Positions 16,555 through 24,150 of a DNA stretch of 35,108 bases are shown in pieces; positions within the stretch are counted from its first letter, which is position 1, and each line of letters starts with the position of its first letter. The position numbers and the translations under genes were made by a program. Origin of the DNA: Clostridia bacterium. Lineage in GTDB: Bacteria; Bacillota; Clostridia; Acetivibrionales; DSM-2933. The stretch spans positions 1 through 35,108 of the forward strand of contig JAOABQ010000102.1 of assembly GCA_026418275.1 (NCBI GenBank). The letters are read 5' to 3'. Under the pieces are notes generated by a model, which saw only the letters and a program-made list of their open reading frames with translations, did no database searches and was not told where the DNA came from.

Positions 16555-17031
16555 TTATGCCTCTAAACTCCTATATCCATAGTAATTTGTAGCCTGTAAA
16601 TAATAGCGAAGCTGGTAATATATAAAGTTTCCTGAATACCGCTTCGGCATAAAGAAAATGCGTAGCCCATACACATATTGCCATGTCAACAGACTTCCCA
16701 ATAATGCTTGTGGGGACATCTTTGAACCGTACCTATGGTCTATAATATCCGTGTAATTGCTGTCCTCAACCAATAATATTTTTTGTGCTGTCGGCATCCG
16801 CTCAAACTCTTTCTTAAATCTTTCCCTGTATACCGTAAAATTTTTGGTTAGTTCATTTAACGTACTCTTGCGTTCAACCCAAACATTTTGTAGAACACCC
16901 TTTACTGAAAGCGAATAATCCCCAGATGTTAAAGCCTGAACCCTATAGGGAATCTTTTTACTGTCAAAGTATTGCAAGATGTGCGAATTTTGCTGTTCTC
17001 TTGAATCTACAAGTATTTCGATGCTATCCAA
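16555..17031 (-). CDS. ERCC4-type nuclease
   Basis: This 158 aa single-domain nuclease is of the ERCC4/XPF/Mus81 type. The metal site motif is visible: VDSRE (8-12), SGDYS with GD at 37-38, and VERKS with ERK at 53-55. It lacks the helix-hairpin-helix domain of cellular XPF, as phage-borne versions do. It probably processes branched or flap DNA during element replication. A TTG at 17031 with GAGGTGG five bases upstream is the best start; a GTG at 17040 would add three residues. After its stop the same frame stays open for about 38 codons with protein-like composition, which may be a decayed C-terminal tail. Confidence 0.75.
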   Translation of the reverse strand: MDSIEILVDSREQQNSHILQYFDSKKIPYRVQALTSGDYSLSVKGVLQNVWVERKSTLNELTKNFTVYRERFKKEFERMPTAQKILLVEDSNYTDIIDHRYGSKMSPQALLGSLLTWQYVYGLRIFFMPKRYSGNFIYYQLRYYLQATNYYGYRSLEA

Positions 17032-17164
17032 TATGACCACCTCACTATGACTGTTTTAAAGCGTTTTGAGCAGAATTATGGCTTTTAATATCAGTGTATA
17101 TAAATCCTATAAAAATGCCTCAAATTCTTTTACAGCCCACTCTTTGCAGCACTTCGGATGATTT

Positions 17165-17638
17165 TTATTTTATACTGCTATACACCCTATCAATATATTC
17201 TTTAAGTTCTTTCGATTTCTGCTCGTTGCTACTATAAAAAAAGTTAACCTTTCCATTTAATACATCTGAATAATCCACCCTGTATTTATCAAGCATCCCC
17301 ATAATCTCTTTAGCCCTTTCACTTTCTGTATTGCCACGCTCTACATACAAAAACAGTTTAAATAATAAATTAGATATATACCCCTCACCTGGCTTTTCTC
17401 TTTCTTTTGCCTTTGCTTCCTGTATTAATGCCTCTTTGCTTTTAATAATATCCGCCAACGTGGGGAAGCGGCTTACTGTAAAAAGTGTCCTCTTAACCGA
17501 AGCATAAAACTCCGTATCAGTGAATTCATTCTTTAGGAAGTTATACCACTGCGTTTCTCGTACCGTATCCATTTCAAAGCCCTTAAACTCCGTCCTAATC
17601 ATTTCAATACATTCCTTCATTACCTCTCTGCTTAACAT
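17165..17638 (-). CDS. Replicative helicase loader/inhibitor-like protein (G39P type)
   Basis: A 157 aa helical protein whose first 65 residues match the SPP1 G39P-like pattern: a helix, an invariant-looking W (TQWYNFL), another helix, then SRFPTLADII. G39P loads the phage replicative helicase at the origin by contacting the initiator. The initiator-like gene lies just upstream and the nuclease just downstream, which fits a compact replication cassette. The start is ATG 17638, with AAGGGAAG eight bases upstream, rather than the GTG at 17647. The match is by pattern, so the family call is moderate. Confidence 0.55.
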   Translation of the reverse strand: MLSREVMKECIEMIRTEFKGFEMDTVRETQWYNFLKNEFTDTEFYASVKRTLFTVSRFPTLADIIKSKEALIQEAKAKEREKPGEGYISNLLFKLFLYVERGNTESERAKEIMGMLDKYRVDYSDVLNGKVNFFYSSNEQKSKELKEYIDRVYSSIK

Positions 17639-17699
17639 TTCGAACACTTCCCTTCGGTTTGATTAGGCTTTGTGCATCAAACCTTTTTCCCCCGATTGC

Positions 17700-18503
17700 T
17701 TACTGTCCACCTGCAAGCATGTTTTCCATTTTGCTTATAAATTCGATAGTCTTTCCGGCACTTTTAGTTTGCTGGCGTTGAGCTATGAACTTGTCCTTTG
17801 AAGCTTGTAGCATCCCTATATTCCTATTCTGGCTTATAAAGTCGTCATTGGTCTGAAAGAACCAATCAATAAATTCTTTCATAAAATCCATATCATAGGC
17901 TTTTAAGAGGTTAGATATAATAGTTCCGTCTTTGCCTTTAGCAAAGACATAATCTATATTGTATTTCTGCTTATAAGCCATACAAAAATAACTAATAATT
18001 TCCCGATACGGTGAGCTATCACCGCTATGGTTTTCTTCTTTTATTTCTTTATCCTTCTTTTCATTATTATCTTTCTTACTTCTTATATAGGTGTTAGCCT
18101 GTTTGTTACCTCTTTGTGAGGTCTTTGTTAAGTCATTGTTACTTTCTTTGTTAGCTGCTGAATTGCTGCCTTGGTAAACGCCCCAATTTACTATAGTTAT
18201 AAGCCTTCCTGTGTTTGTTGATTCGTTTGTTAGAAAATCGAATTTTTTGAATCTTTTTATTGCAGTCTTCACATTTTGGACTGTTACCCCTTTGCCACAA
18301 GCTTTTGCTATTGATTCCAAACTTGTTACAAATTGACCGGGCTTACATTTGTATTTTTCCCCTTTCCATTCCCATTCATTTTCTTTGAAGTTTGCCATTG
18401 ATAAAAGCGTTATAAGGATTGTTTTCTGTTCAGGTGTACTATTAACCCAAATAGGCTTTGTAAATAGCTCCCGCCAAATTTTTATATAGCCTATAGCCTC
18501 CAT
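17700..18503 (-). CDS. DnaD-like replisome organizer
   Basis: This 267 aa protein has the layout of phage replisome organizers. An N-terminal winged-helix domain (GYIKIWRELFTKPIW, then KPGQFVTSLESIAKACG and VKTAIKRFKKFDFLT) is followed by a low-complexity Lys/Asn/Ser linker at about 115-165 and a helical C-terminal domain that ends near MENMLAGGQ. Such proteins bind the element's origin, often inside their own gene, and recruit the G39P-like loader and host helicase. The start is ATG 18503, with GAGAGG about ten bases upstream. The longer upstream frame lacks a good site. It is the second gene of the minus-strand replication cluster after the Xre regulator. Confidence 0.7.
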   Translation of the reverse strand: MEAIGYIKIWRELFTKPIWVNSTPEQKTILITLLSMANFKENEWEWKGEKYKCKPGQFVTSLESIAKACGKGVTVQNVKTAIKRFKKFDFLTNESTNTGRLITIVNWGVYQGSNSAANKESNNDLTKTSQRGNKQANTYIRSKKDNNEKKDKEIKEENHSGDSSPYREIISYFCMAYKQKYNIDYVFAKGKDGTIISNLLKAYDMDFMKEFIDWFFQTNDDFISQNRNIGMLQASKDKFIAQRQQTKSAGKTIEFISKMENMLAGGQ

Positions 18504-18638
18504 CTCTATTCGTCCTCTCCGGCTTAATGCTTTTATAAGTACACAAACCTTTTTTTGTTGCTTACACAAGCAGTTTTGAAACCCATTCCCATAACGGCTA
18601 AATAAACCGCTACAGGAACGGTTACAAAATAGGTAACA

Positions 18639-18809
18639 TTATTGCTTTAGCTCATTTGCAAATACTTCTTTTAGCTTCTTGATATTTTCCTCTGATGGTT
18701 TACATCCGCCTAACTCCCACCTTTGCCAAGTAATAAAGGAAATCCCAAGCTCCGTTGCTGCCTTCATTTGTGACCATCCTCTTGATTTTCTTAATGCTTT
18801 GAAATCCAT
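18639..18809 (-). CDS. Xre-family transcription regulator
   Basis: A 56 aa single helix-turn-helix protein of the Cro/Xre type: DFKALRKSRGWSQMKAATELGISFITWQRWELG, with the recognition helix at about 24-34. Only the DNA-binding domain is present, as in phage Cro or short excision regulators. The start is ATG 18809, with AAAGGAT upstream at a long spacing. It heads the replication cluster, and no divergent CI-like repressor is visible, which is unusual for a phage-like switch. Confidence 0.8.
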   Translation of the reverse strand: MDFKALRKSRGWSQMKAATELGISFITWQRWELGGCKPSEENIKKLKEVFANELKQ

Positions 18810-19696
18810 AATAGTTACCGATCCTTTCAGTAGATAAATTTTGGCAAAATAAAAATAGCAATAAAACGGATACGGCACATAGCAGAACTGCATAACTAAG
18901 CAGCACTATGACTGTAAACAGTATTTGCACATCGGCGGTATGTGCGAATTACTCTTTTTCCCGTTTTATAGCTATTTAAAAAAACGACTGGAACTATCTT
19001 TATTTATGTACCATATCGTTCAAGCTACTTTTATATTGTTGATACGCTATATTGTACTGCAACAACAATATAAGTCAAGAGGTTTAAAATAAATTATTAT
19101 GGTTAACCCATTAACAGAGTAGTATAGTATACATATTGACACCCACAAATTAGGAGCTCATGTGTCATTAATCTCATTTGGTGAGTGCTTTGCAAAAATA
19201 GTAACTTGCTAATAAGTATAAATCTGCAATGGACTGTAGTTTTTGGGTAGAGAATCAAAGAATTCTTTTCACCGTTCTACTTAACATCTTCACAAAATCG
19301 AGCTTTCTCATCTTATATAATTACATTAGCATGGCTTCACATACAGCATGCTTTAAACAACAAAAGGAAAATAATTACTTATTTCCCATGTAGCATTATT
19401 AACGTGACCACAGTACGTGGAGACGATAACAGTAGTACATCTAGAGAATTTAAAAAATTTTGCTGGTTTGAAAAATCACTAAATTTCAGTATTTGGTGTT
19501 ATGTTAAGAATCATTATTCTTTCTTTTCACGAGAAAAGAAAGAACCAAAGAAAAGTGGAGCCCCAAAATACATAGTTTTATGTTACAAGCGGCAACTTTA
19601 CATAACTACCAAAACCAACAAAATTATTTACAGAACCTACATCTACAAAACTTCCATATCAGCATAGCATTGTAAATATATGTTACACAATAAGAG
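18810..19696. other. Long non-coding region with inverted repeats, candidate control/origin region
   Basis: Nearly 900 bases without a supportable gene. It holds TTATATTGTTG (19031-19041) and CAACAATATAA (19063-19073), a perfect 11-bp inverted repeat with 21 bases between. It also holds a 12-bp perfect inverted repeat, TTCTTTCTTTTC/GAAAAGAAAGAA (about 19519-19546), around ACGA. Neither has a T-run. This region separates the replication cluster from the downstream end of the five-gene operon and is the most likely place for the element's master promoter and perhaps its replication origin. Confidence 0.4.
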
Positions 19697-19708
19697 CCAT
19701 TTAATATT

Positions 19709-20590
19709 TCACTCCTGAAATGTACACTGTCTCTTATGTTGAGACATATAATAAGCAAAGTGTGATAAGTATGCTCCACCTTTAATTATTAAATTATTAT
19801 CTTCTTTGATTTCACTAATATACTCAAACTTCGGATAATCAAAAACTATATCATTAGCATAAGTATAGTTCCCTTTATATATTACAAAAGGTAAATCTAT
19901 ATTGCCATTATCAAAATTTATATATGTATTGTCGAAAACAGTTTTTCTTTCAAAAAAATACAGTTTATCCTTATATCCAAATTCATACATACTGTTTTCT
20001 TCATACTTTAAAGCAGATATTTCATTAATTATACTATTAAAGTCAGGCAGAGCATTATTTTTCTTTCTCAACCATTTACCTTTTTCCCAAACAATTATTT
20101 CAGGCTGTATACCATTTTTTTCACTTACTACTGTATTTTTTTCTACAATACATCTATACGCAAAATGGCCTCCTCTAAATAACGAGGTCGGTGCTCCAAC
20201 GACTAATTCTATTAATAGTCTTTTATTCTTATAAATCAACCCCCCAGACCAACTTAATTCAAGTAACGGTTGAATAATAAAATCATAATTAAGAATATTG
20301 TTTTGCACACCCTTTAAATGTAGCATATTAATTTCATCTTTAAACAAATTAACAGGTGCAAGTGAATTAAAGTAATGTGGGTAAGTGGTATCAGAAAAAT
20401 TAATTCTCATATATAACCATTCGCATCCCCATTTTTGAGTTATTTGCTCCATTTTCTCAATATTTTCAGTACTAATATTATGACATATTATTGTATTAGG
20501 TACTGTGAGTCCTGATTTATCTAACTCAATTATTGATTTTGTTTTTATCGTAAAGGGATTAGTATTAGATAAAAAAGTAATATTTCTCAA
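19709..20590 (-). CDS. Miniature PEP-synthase-like ATP-grasp protein with swivel-domain remnant
   Basis: A 293 aa protein that looks like a compressed PEP synthase/pyruvate phosphate dikinase/rifampicin phosphotransferase. Near residue 15-32, TKSIIELDKSGLTVP matches the substrate-lid start of the ATP-binding domain. At about 104-142, FIIQPLLELSWSGG, LLIELVVGAPTSLFRGG match its second half, and near 205 EFGYKDKLYFFER matches the domain end. The last 25 residues, IIKGGAYLSHFAYYM, match the GG..SH core of the phosphohistidine swivel domain (H277) but little more. Predicted role: ATP-dependent phosphotransfer to a small substrate. A TTG at 20590, overlapping the upstream stop as TTGA with GGAGG five bases before, is preferred over the ATG at 20602. 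It is the last gene of the five-gene operon. Confidence 0.55.
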   Translation of the reverse strand: MRNITFLSNTNPFTIKTKSIIELDKSGLTVPNTIICHNISTENIEKMEQITQKWGCEWLYMRINFSDTTYPHYFNSLAPVNLFKDEINMLHLKGVQNNILNYDFIIQPLLELSWSGGLIYKNKRLLIELVVGAPTSLFRGGHFAYRCIVEKNTVVSEKNGIQPEIIVWEKGKWLRKKNNALPDFNSIINEISALKYEENSMYEFGYKDKLYFFERKTVFDNTYINFDNGNIDLPFVIYKGNYTYANDIVFDYPKFEYISEIKEDNNLIIKGGAYLSHFAYYMSQHKRQCTFQE

Positions 20591-21495
20591 AATAGCCTCC
20601 ATACATTTATATAGTCTTCGAAAGTATCGTCATTAGCAAAAAAATTTAGTGTAGCACGTATCAGTGAATGCCTTTTTACATAATAAGAAATTAAGTCATT
20701 TTGAATATCTATTATATTGCTGTTATATAATTTTAATAAATAATTAGCTTCACTCTGATATCCAAATCGATATAATTCCACTATTACATCTGCCAACTGA
20801 TAAAGTTCATCTATATAATACATATCAATCGACGCAACACATGGATCTAAGAACAAAAAATTATTATTGTCAAAAAAAATATTATTAAAGCATAAATCCC
20901 CATGAAGTTCTTTTACAAATGAATTGTCAACTCTTAAGTCTAACAAAACTGATAATTTATTGGTCTCATCAACCATTGCTCTCCATCTACTTATAAAATC
21001 TTTTGAATTCTTTTCTTTACAATACTCTAGTAATCTTTTATTGCCAATATTCATATTTTCAGAATAATTTCTATTATTTATTATTTTGCTTGTCTTAAAT
21101 ATACTTATCAATTTGAAAAATAGTTTCTTAGTAATATCCCTATTAATTGAATGTTCTCTCAAATAGTTATCAAATCTTGAGTTTCTGTCAATTTTTTTCA
21201 TTACCAATGCATAATTACATACATTAGCACTTTTGGAACAATTAATTGGCTCTACACGTACATATATATTAGGTTCAAAACTCGCACCTCTAATAAATTC
21301 TGTTTCAGTTAAAAACTTTTTTTGTTCTAAAGTAAGTTCATATAATACGCTTGGAACATCCTTTCGAAGCTTCACTACAAATTCATTACAAAATACAAAA
21401 TAAGAAAACCTCGATTCTTCAATACATTCAATTTCATAACTATCTTTTAAAAAACCTATTGCACAAGCTAAACTTGAATGATCGTTTAAATTCAT
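20587..21495 (-). CDS. Aminoglycoside-phosphotransferase-like kinase (COG2187-like)
   Basis: A 302 aa protein with the small kinase fold of the APH superfamily. FVVKLRK gives the probable ATP-contacting Lys42. The catalytic loop is HGDLCFNNI (H198, D200, N205), followed by the metal Asp in FLDP (D217). The N-terminal lobe resembles COG2187 kinases (a conserved E..F stretch, then PNIYVRVEPI) more than resistance APH enzymes. The substrate is unknown and could be a small molecule, nucleotide or protein. The ATG overlaps the MBL gene stop as ATGA, and its own stop overlaps the next gene start, so the three are translationally coupled. Local base composition is extremely AT-rich: one counted line at 21061 has 9 G/C of 60. 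Confidence 0.7.
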   Translation of the reverse strand: MNLNDHSSLACAIGFLKDSYEIECIEESRFSYFVFCNEFVVKLRKDVPSVLYELTLEQKKFLTETEFIRGASFEPNIYVRVEPINCSKSANVCNYALVMKKIDRNSRFDNYLREHSINRDITKKLFFKLISIFKTSKIINNRNYSENMNIGNKRLLEYCKEKNSKDFISRWRAMVDETNKLSVLLDLRVDNSFVKELHGDLCFNNIFFDNNNFLFLDPCVASIDMYYIDELYQLADVIVELYRFGYQSEANYLLKLYNSNIIDIQNDLISYYVKRHSLIRATLNFFANDDTFEDYINVWRLF

Positions 21496-22211
21496 ATTTC
21501 AAAACAATCTCCTTCTTTAGGAAAGATGATATTTTTATGAACTTCTTCATCATAGTCACTTCTGTGAGTTACATAAAATGATTTATTTGAAAATTTATTA
21601 GCAATTTCGATTATATTACTTAATGCGATATGTCCTTGAAGAGTAAAACTTTTAGTGGTTCCGTCTATAATTATTGCATCAGCTTTTTCAATGTATGTGA
21701 ATATTTCATCGAACATTTCAGTATCTGAGGAATAATAAATGGTTTTATTACTATCGTAAATCAAGAACCCAAATGCTTCTTTAATATTATGTTTAGCATT
21801 AATAACTTGTACACTCAAATTATTTTCAAAATTAAGAATATCATATACAGTTATTTTAGAAAATTGAGCCATAGAATTTTCTATTAACTTTAATTTATCT
21901 GCCTCTGGAAAAGCCAATTTTAATAGTTCAAAAGTATTATTATATAAGTCCTCTGGTCCAAAAATACTTAGTTGTCTATTCCTTTTAACTAACATATATT
22001 CTAATAACAAGAATGGCAAACCAAAATAATGATCACCATGTAAATGCGAGATTAAAATGTTATTAAGCTTTTTTAAATCCAAACCATATTTTATAAATTG
22101 AGTAGAAATAGATGGAGGTGTGTCTATTAAAATACTCTCGTTAATTAATAATGATGATCCGATAAATTTTGTGTTCAAAGCCCCACCTACACCCAGGAAT
22201 CGTATTTTCAT
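21492..22211 (-). CDS. RNase Z-like metallo-beta-lactamase-fold hydrolase
   Basis: A 239 aa hydrolase with a complete two-metal site: HLHGDH (56-61), AKHNI with H141, SSDTE with D163, GHIAL with H194 and THRSD with H216. The start MKIRFLGVGGA and the HLHGDHYFGLPF motif place it in the RNase Z/ElaC-like branch, but it is shorter than tRNA-processing RNase Z and I see no clear exosite arm. The same branch contains phosphodiesterases that cleave cyclic mononucleotides, including the phage anti-Pycsar enzyme Apyc1. Because the next gene upstream encodes a Pycsar-effector-like protein, a cyclic-nucleotide phosphodiesterase role is an attractive inference. The start is ATG with GGAGG eight bases upstream. 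Confidence 0.8.
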   Translation of the reverse strand: MKIRFLGVGGALNTKFIGSSLLINESILIDTPPSISTQFIKYGLDLKKLNNILISHLHGDHYFGLPFLLLEYMLVKRNRQLSIFGPEDLYNNTFELLKLAFPEADKLKLIENSMAQFSKITVYDILNFENNLSVQVINAKHNIKEAFGFLIYDSNKTIYYSSDTEMFDEIFTYIEKADAIIIDGTTKSFTLQGHIALSNIIEIANKFSNKSFYVTHRSDYDEEVHKNIIFPKEGDCFEI

Positions 22212-22260
22212 TTTAATTGCCTCCTCTCATTTCTTTGATATTTGTACTATAACATCTTGT

Positions 22261-22278
22261 GTTAATAGTTCTATTAAC
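22261..22278. promoter_or_regulatory. 18-base palindrome in the gap before the MBL gene
   Basis: GTTAATAG/CTATTAAC around TT is a perfect inverted repeat 50 bases upstream of the MBL start, in the only real gap (92 bases) of the operon. It could be a dimer-binding operator or an RNA hairpin controlling the three downstream genes. A TATAGT lies between it and the MBL start, but no good -35 goes with it. Confidence 0.4.
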
Positions 22279-22303
22279 TATATGGTTATTTATACCTATA
22301 ATT

Positions 22304-22921
22304 CTACTTGATAAACAATATTGTTATCACAATATATATTGCAATACAAACTAAACCTATACTTAAAAAATTACATGCAACTATCAACCTATTGTAACGC
22401 TTTTTTAGAAGCTTAGATATTAAAACCACCTGTTTCGACAACTCTTGTATCATTTCTTTGTCATCAAGATTTTGAATCTCTTTCGAATATTCATTTATAG
22501 TCATATTTGCAATTAGGTAAAACCATGAAATACTTTTTGAAGGCATCTTTTTTTCTTTTCTTGTTCTAGTTATAGGAGAAATCAGAGATAAACATACAAT
22601 GCAAGAAATTAGTATTAATAAAATAATAATAAGAATACCGACTTTCATTGAGAATATTGTTGGATATAAAAACTCTCCAGCTTTCATTTGCGATAAAACT
22701 GCTATCAACGAGCCTATTCCTAATGCTAAAGTAATAGAACACCTCATATCAACAGCATTTCTTCTTGTATCAAAACTTGCTAATAATGAATATAAAAAAG
22801 CTTTTTGACTTTGGAAACAGTCTTCATTATTATTCTTTCTATCATAACTTCTAATTAAATTATATATTTCAGTTTGACTTAGGCTATTAACATCGACCTT
22901 CCTATTTGACTTGTTACTCAT
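22304..22921 (-). CDS. Pycsar-effector-like membrane protein (DUF5706/PycTM type)
   Basis: A 205 aa membrane protein. A soluble head of about 55 residues leads into TM1 (about 62-78, ITLALGIGSLIAVL), TM2 (about 94-115, ILIIILLILISCIVCLSLI) and SPITRTRK. A cytoplasmic helix follows (LDDKEMIQELSKQVVLISKLLKKRYNRLI in spirit), then TM3 (about 182-203). This helix-Lys-Tyr-Arg-TM order and the two-TM front match the DUF5706 Pycsar effectors, which disrupt the inner membrane when they bind cCMP or cUMP. The related SLATT group is the main alternative. No pyrimidine cyclase gene is next to it. The ATG overlaps the GNAT stop as ATGA, with GGAG seven bases upstream. Confidence 0.6.
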   Translation of the reverse strand: MSNKSNRKVDVNSLSQTEIYNLIRSYDRKNNNEDCFQSQKAFLYSLLASFDTRRNAVDMRCSITLALGIGSLIAVLSQMKAGEFLYPTIFSMKVGILIIILLILISCIVCLSLISPITRTRKEKKMPSKSISWFYLIANMTINEYSKEIQNLDDKEMIQELSKQVVLISKLLKKRYNRLIVACNFLSIGLVCIAIYIVITILFIK

Positions 22922-23412
22922 AATATTACTCCATCTATATTTCTTTTCATATTGATTGTAAATTCATAAAAACCAAATTTTCTGTAAAAATCTAAAGCTT
23001 TTGTGTTTCCAAAAGCAACACATACACCTACATCAGATATCTGGTTCTCATTAAAACTCCTTAATCCATTAGCAATCAAAATGCTACCGTATCCTTTATT
23101 TCTATACTCTTTATCAATATAAATCATTTCAAATTCTCCATATTGCGATGTTTTACAGTATGAAATAACACAAAATCCAAATATGCAATCTTTTTCATTA
23201 TCCTTTACAATGTATATTTTTATTTCATTGCCAAGTGCAACTTTTTCAATTAAAAGTGCCTTTCTTATTTCAAAGGTGAATGTTTCAAATAAACTTGAAA
23301 AAAATAAAGACTTTTCTGAATTATTCTTTCTATTTTTTACCCATAAATGTTCTATTAAATGAATATGATCTAAACAAATTTCTGTAATTTCTATACTCAT
23401 TAAAATATCCAT
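22918..23412 (-). CDS. GNAT-family acetyltransferase
   Basis: A 164 aa N-acetyltransferase fold. The acetyl-CoA pyrophosphate loop is YRNKGYGSIL (R104, G107, G109), preceded by the strand EFEMIYID and followed by the motif B helix and FYRKFGFYEF. The acceptor is unknown. It is the first gene of the five-gene operon and overlaps the membrane-protein gene by four bases. The start is ATG 23412, with GAGGT about ten bases upstream; an ATG at 23400 is possible. In toxin or resistance settings GNATs acetylate tRNA-bound amino acids, proteins or drugs; none can be chosen here. Confidence 0.8.
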   Translation of the reverse strand: MDILMSIEITEICLDHIHLIEHLWVKNRKNNSEKSLFFSSLFETFTFEIRKALLIEKVALGNEIKIYIVKDNEKDCIFGFCVISYCKTSQYGEFEMIYIDKEYRNKGYGSILIANGLRSFNENQISDVGVCVAFGNTKALDFYRKFGFYEFTINMKRNIDGVIL

Positions 23413-23813
23413 TAATTTTATACCTCAATCAAAAATTAAACATATTAATAAGGAAGTATCTTTAAGGCTTTTATTGTAAATTCAAAAAAACCTCTATGAA
23501 ATTATATCATATATAAAAAAGAAAAAATATCCAAAATATAAATGTATGTTATTTATTATTTATTTTGAATACAGTCTGTTAACTGAAGGAGCCTAGTAAA
23601 CTCATAAATTCTTTTTTGCATCATATGTTCTACTAATTCCTCTTCCTCATTGCTGTCTCACTCTTTTAGATATACTATATTTTCTTGGATACCGTTAATA
23701 ATAAGCTTATTTATCAAAGTATTATTAAAGGTTCGCATGTTCAACCTAGCTATCCCCATCATATCTTGTTCCTTTTCATGAAATCGTAGATTAAATCATC
23801 CAAAGGTAATGGT
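23413..23813. other. Operon promoter region and gene remnants
   Basis: The promoter of the five-gene operon should lie in about 23415-23520. A TATAAT (minus strand, about 23502-23507) is present, with no clean -35. Beyond it, to about 23790, a minus-strand frame reads as protein-like but contains a stop (EKEQDMMGIARLNMR, then NIVYLKE-stop-DSNEEEELVEHMM). It looks like debris of a small mobile-element gene, not a working one. Confidence 0.35.
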
Positions 23814-24070
23814 TCAATGGTTAGTTTTAATAAATTCCTCCACCCGCATCCCGCTCTTCAACTTAAACACAAAATGCGTTGGCGAGATAACTTCTTATTT
23901 TCTCAACCAACGCATTGAATATTCCTACAACAAACTCTTACAGGGCTTCCTGCCTACCTTTTATAACTTCAATGTTCTCATCAACTCTCCTCTTTAAGCT
24001 ATCATTCAAAATGCTATCTTTATCAATCTCTGCTTTTTTAATCTCAATTCCTCCAGTTTGTCCGATCCAC
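23814..24070 (-). pseudogene. C-terminal remnant of a large serine recombinase
   Basis: On the minus strand this reads IEIKKAEIDKDSI, then LKRRVDENIEVIKGRQEAL-stop, then IFNALVEKI. After a frameshift it reads VISPTHFVFKLKSGMRVEEF and ends. The FNALVEKI..VFKLKSGM pattern is the typical tail of clostridial large serine recombinases. One internal TAA and one frameshift, plus loss of the whole catalytic N-terminus, make it dead. It lies directly beside the active-looking tyrosine integrase and shows that another element once used this spot or was swapped into this one. Confidence 0.65.
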
Positions 24071-24150
24071 TTTTTTTGCTCAAATACCTATGCTTTTATA
24101 AAACTTTTTCCAGTGGGCTATTGACATTTAACCGCCGGACTTACCTCGTG

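Noticed and set aside
19404..19667. 87-codon plus-strand frame in the control region
   Set aside because: No ribosome binding site, crosses a 12-bp inverted repeat, and its translation is not protein-like.
20587..21495. Calling the kinase an aminoglycoside resistance gene
   Set aside because: The catalytic loop fits the superfamily, but the N-terminal lobe is closer to COG2187 kinases and nothing shows an aminoglycoside substrate.
22304..22921. A complete Pycsar system
   Set aside because: No pyrimidine cyclase gene (PycC) is present in the operon or anywhere in the window; only the effector-like protein is.
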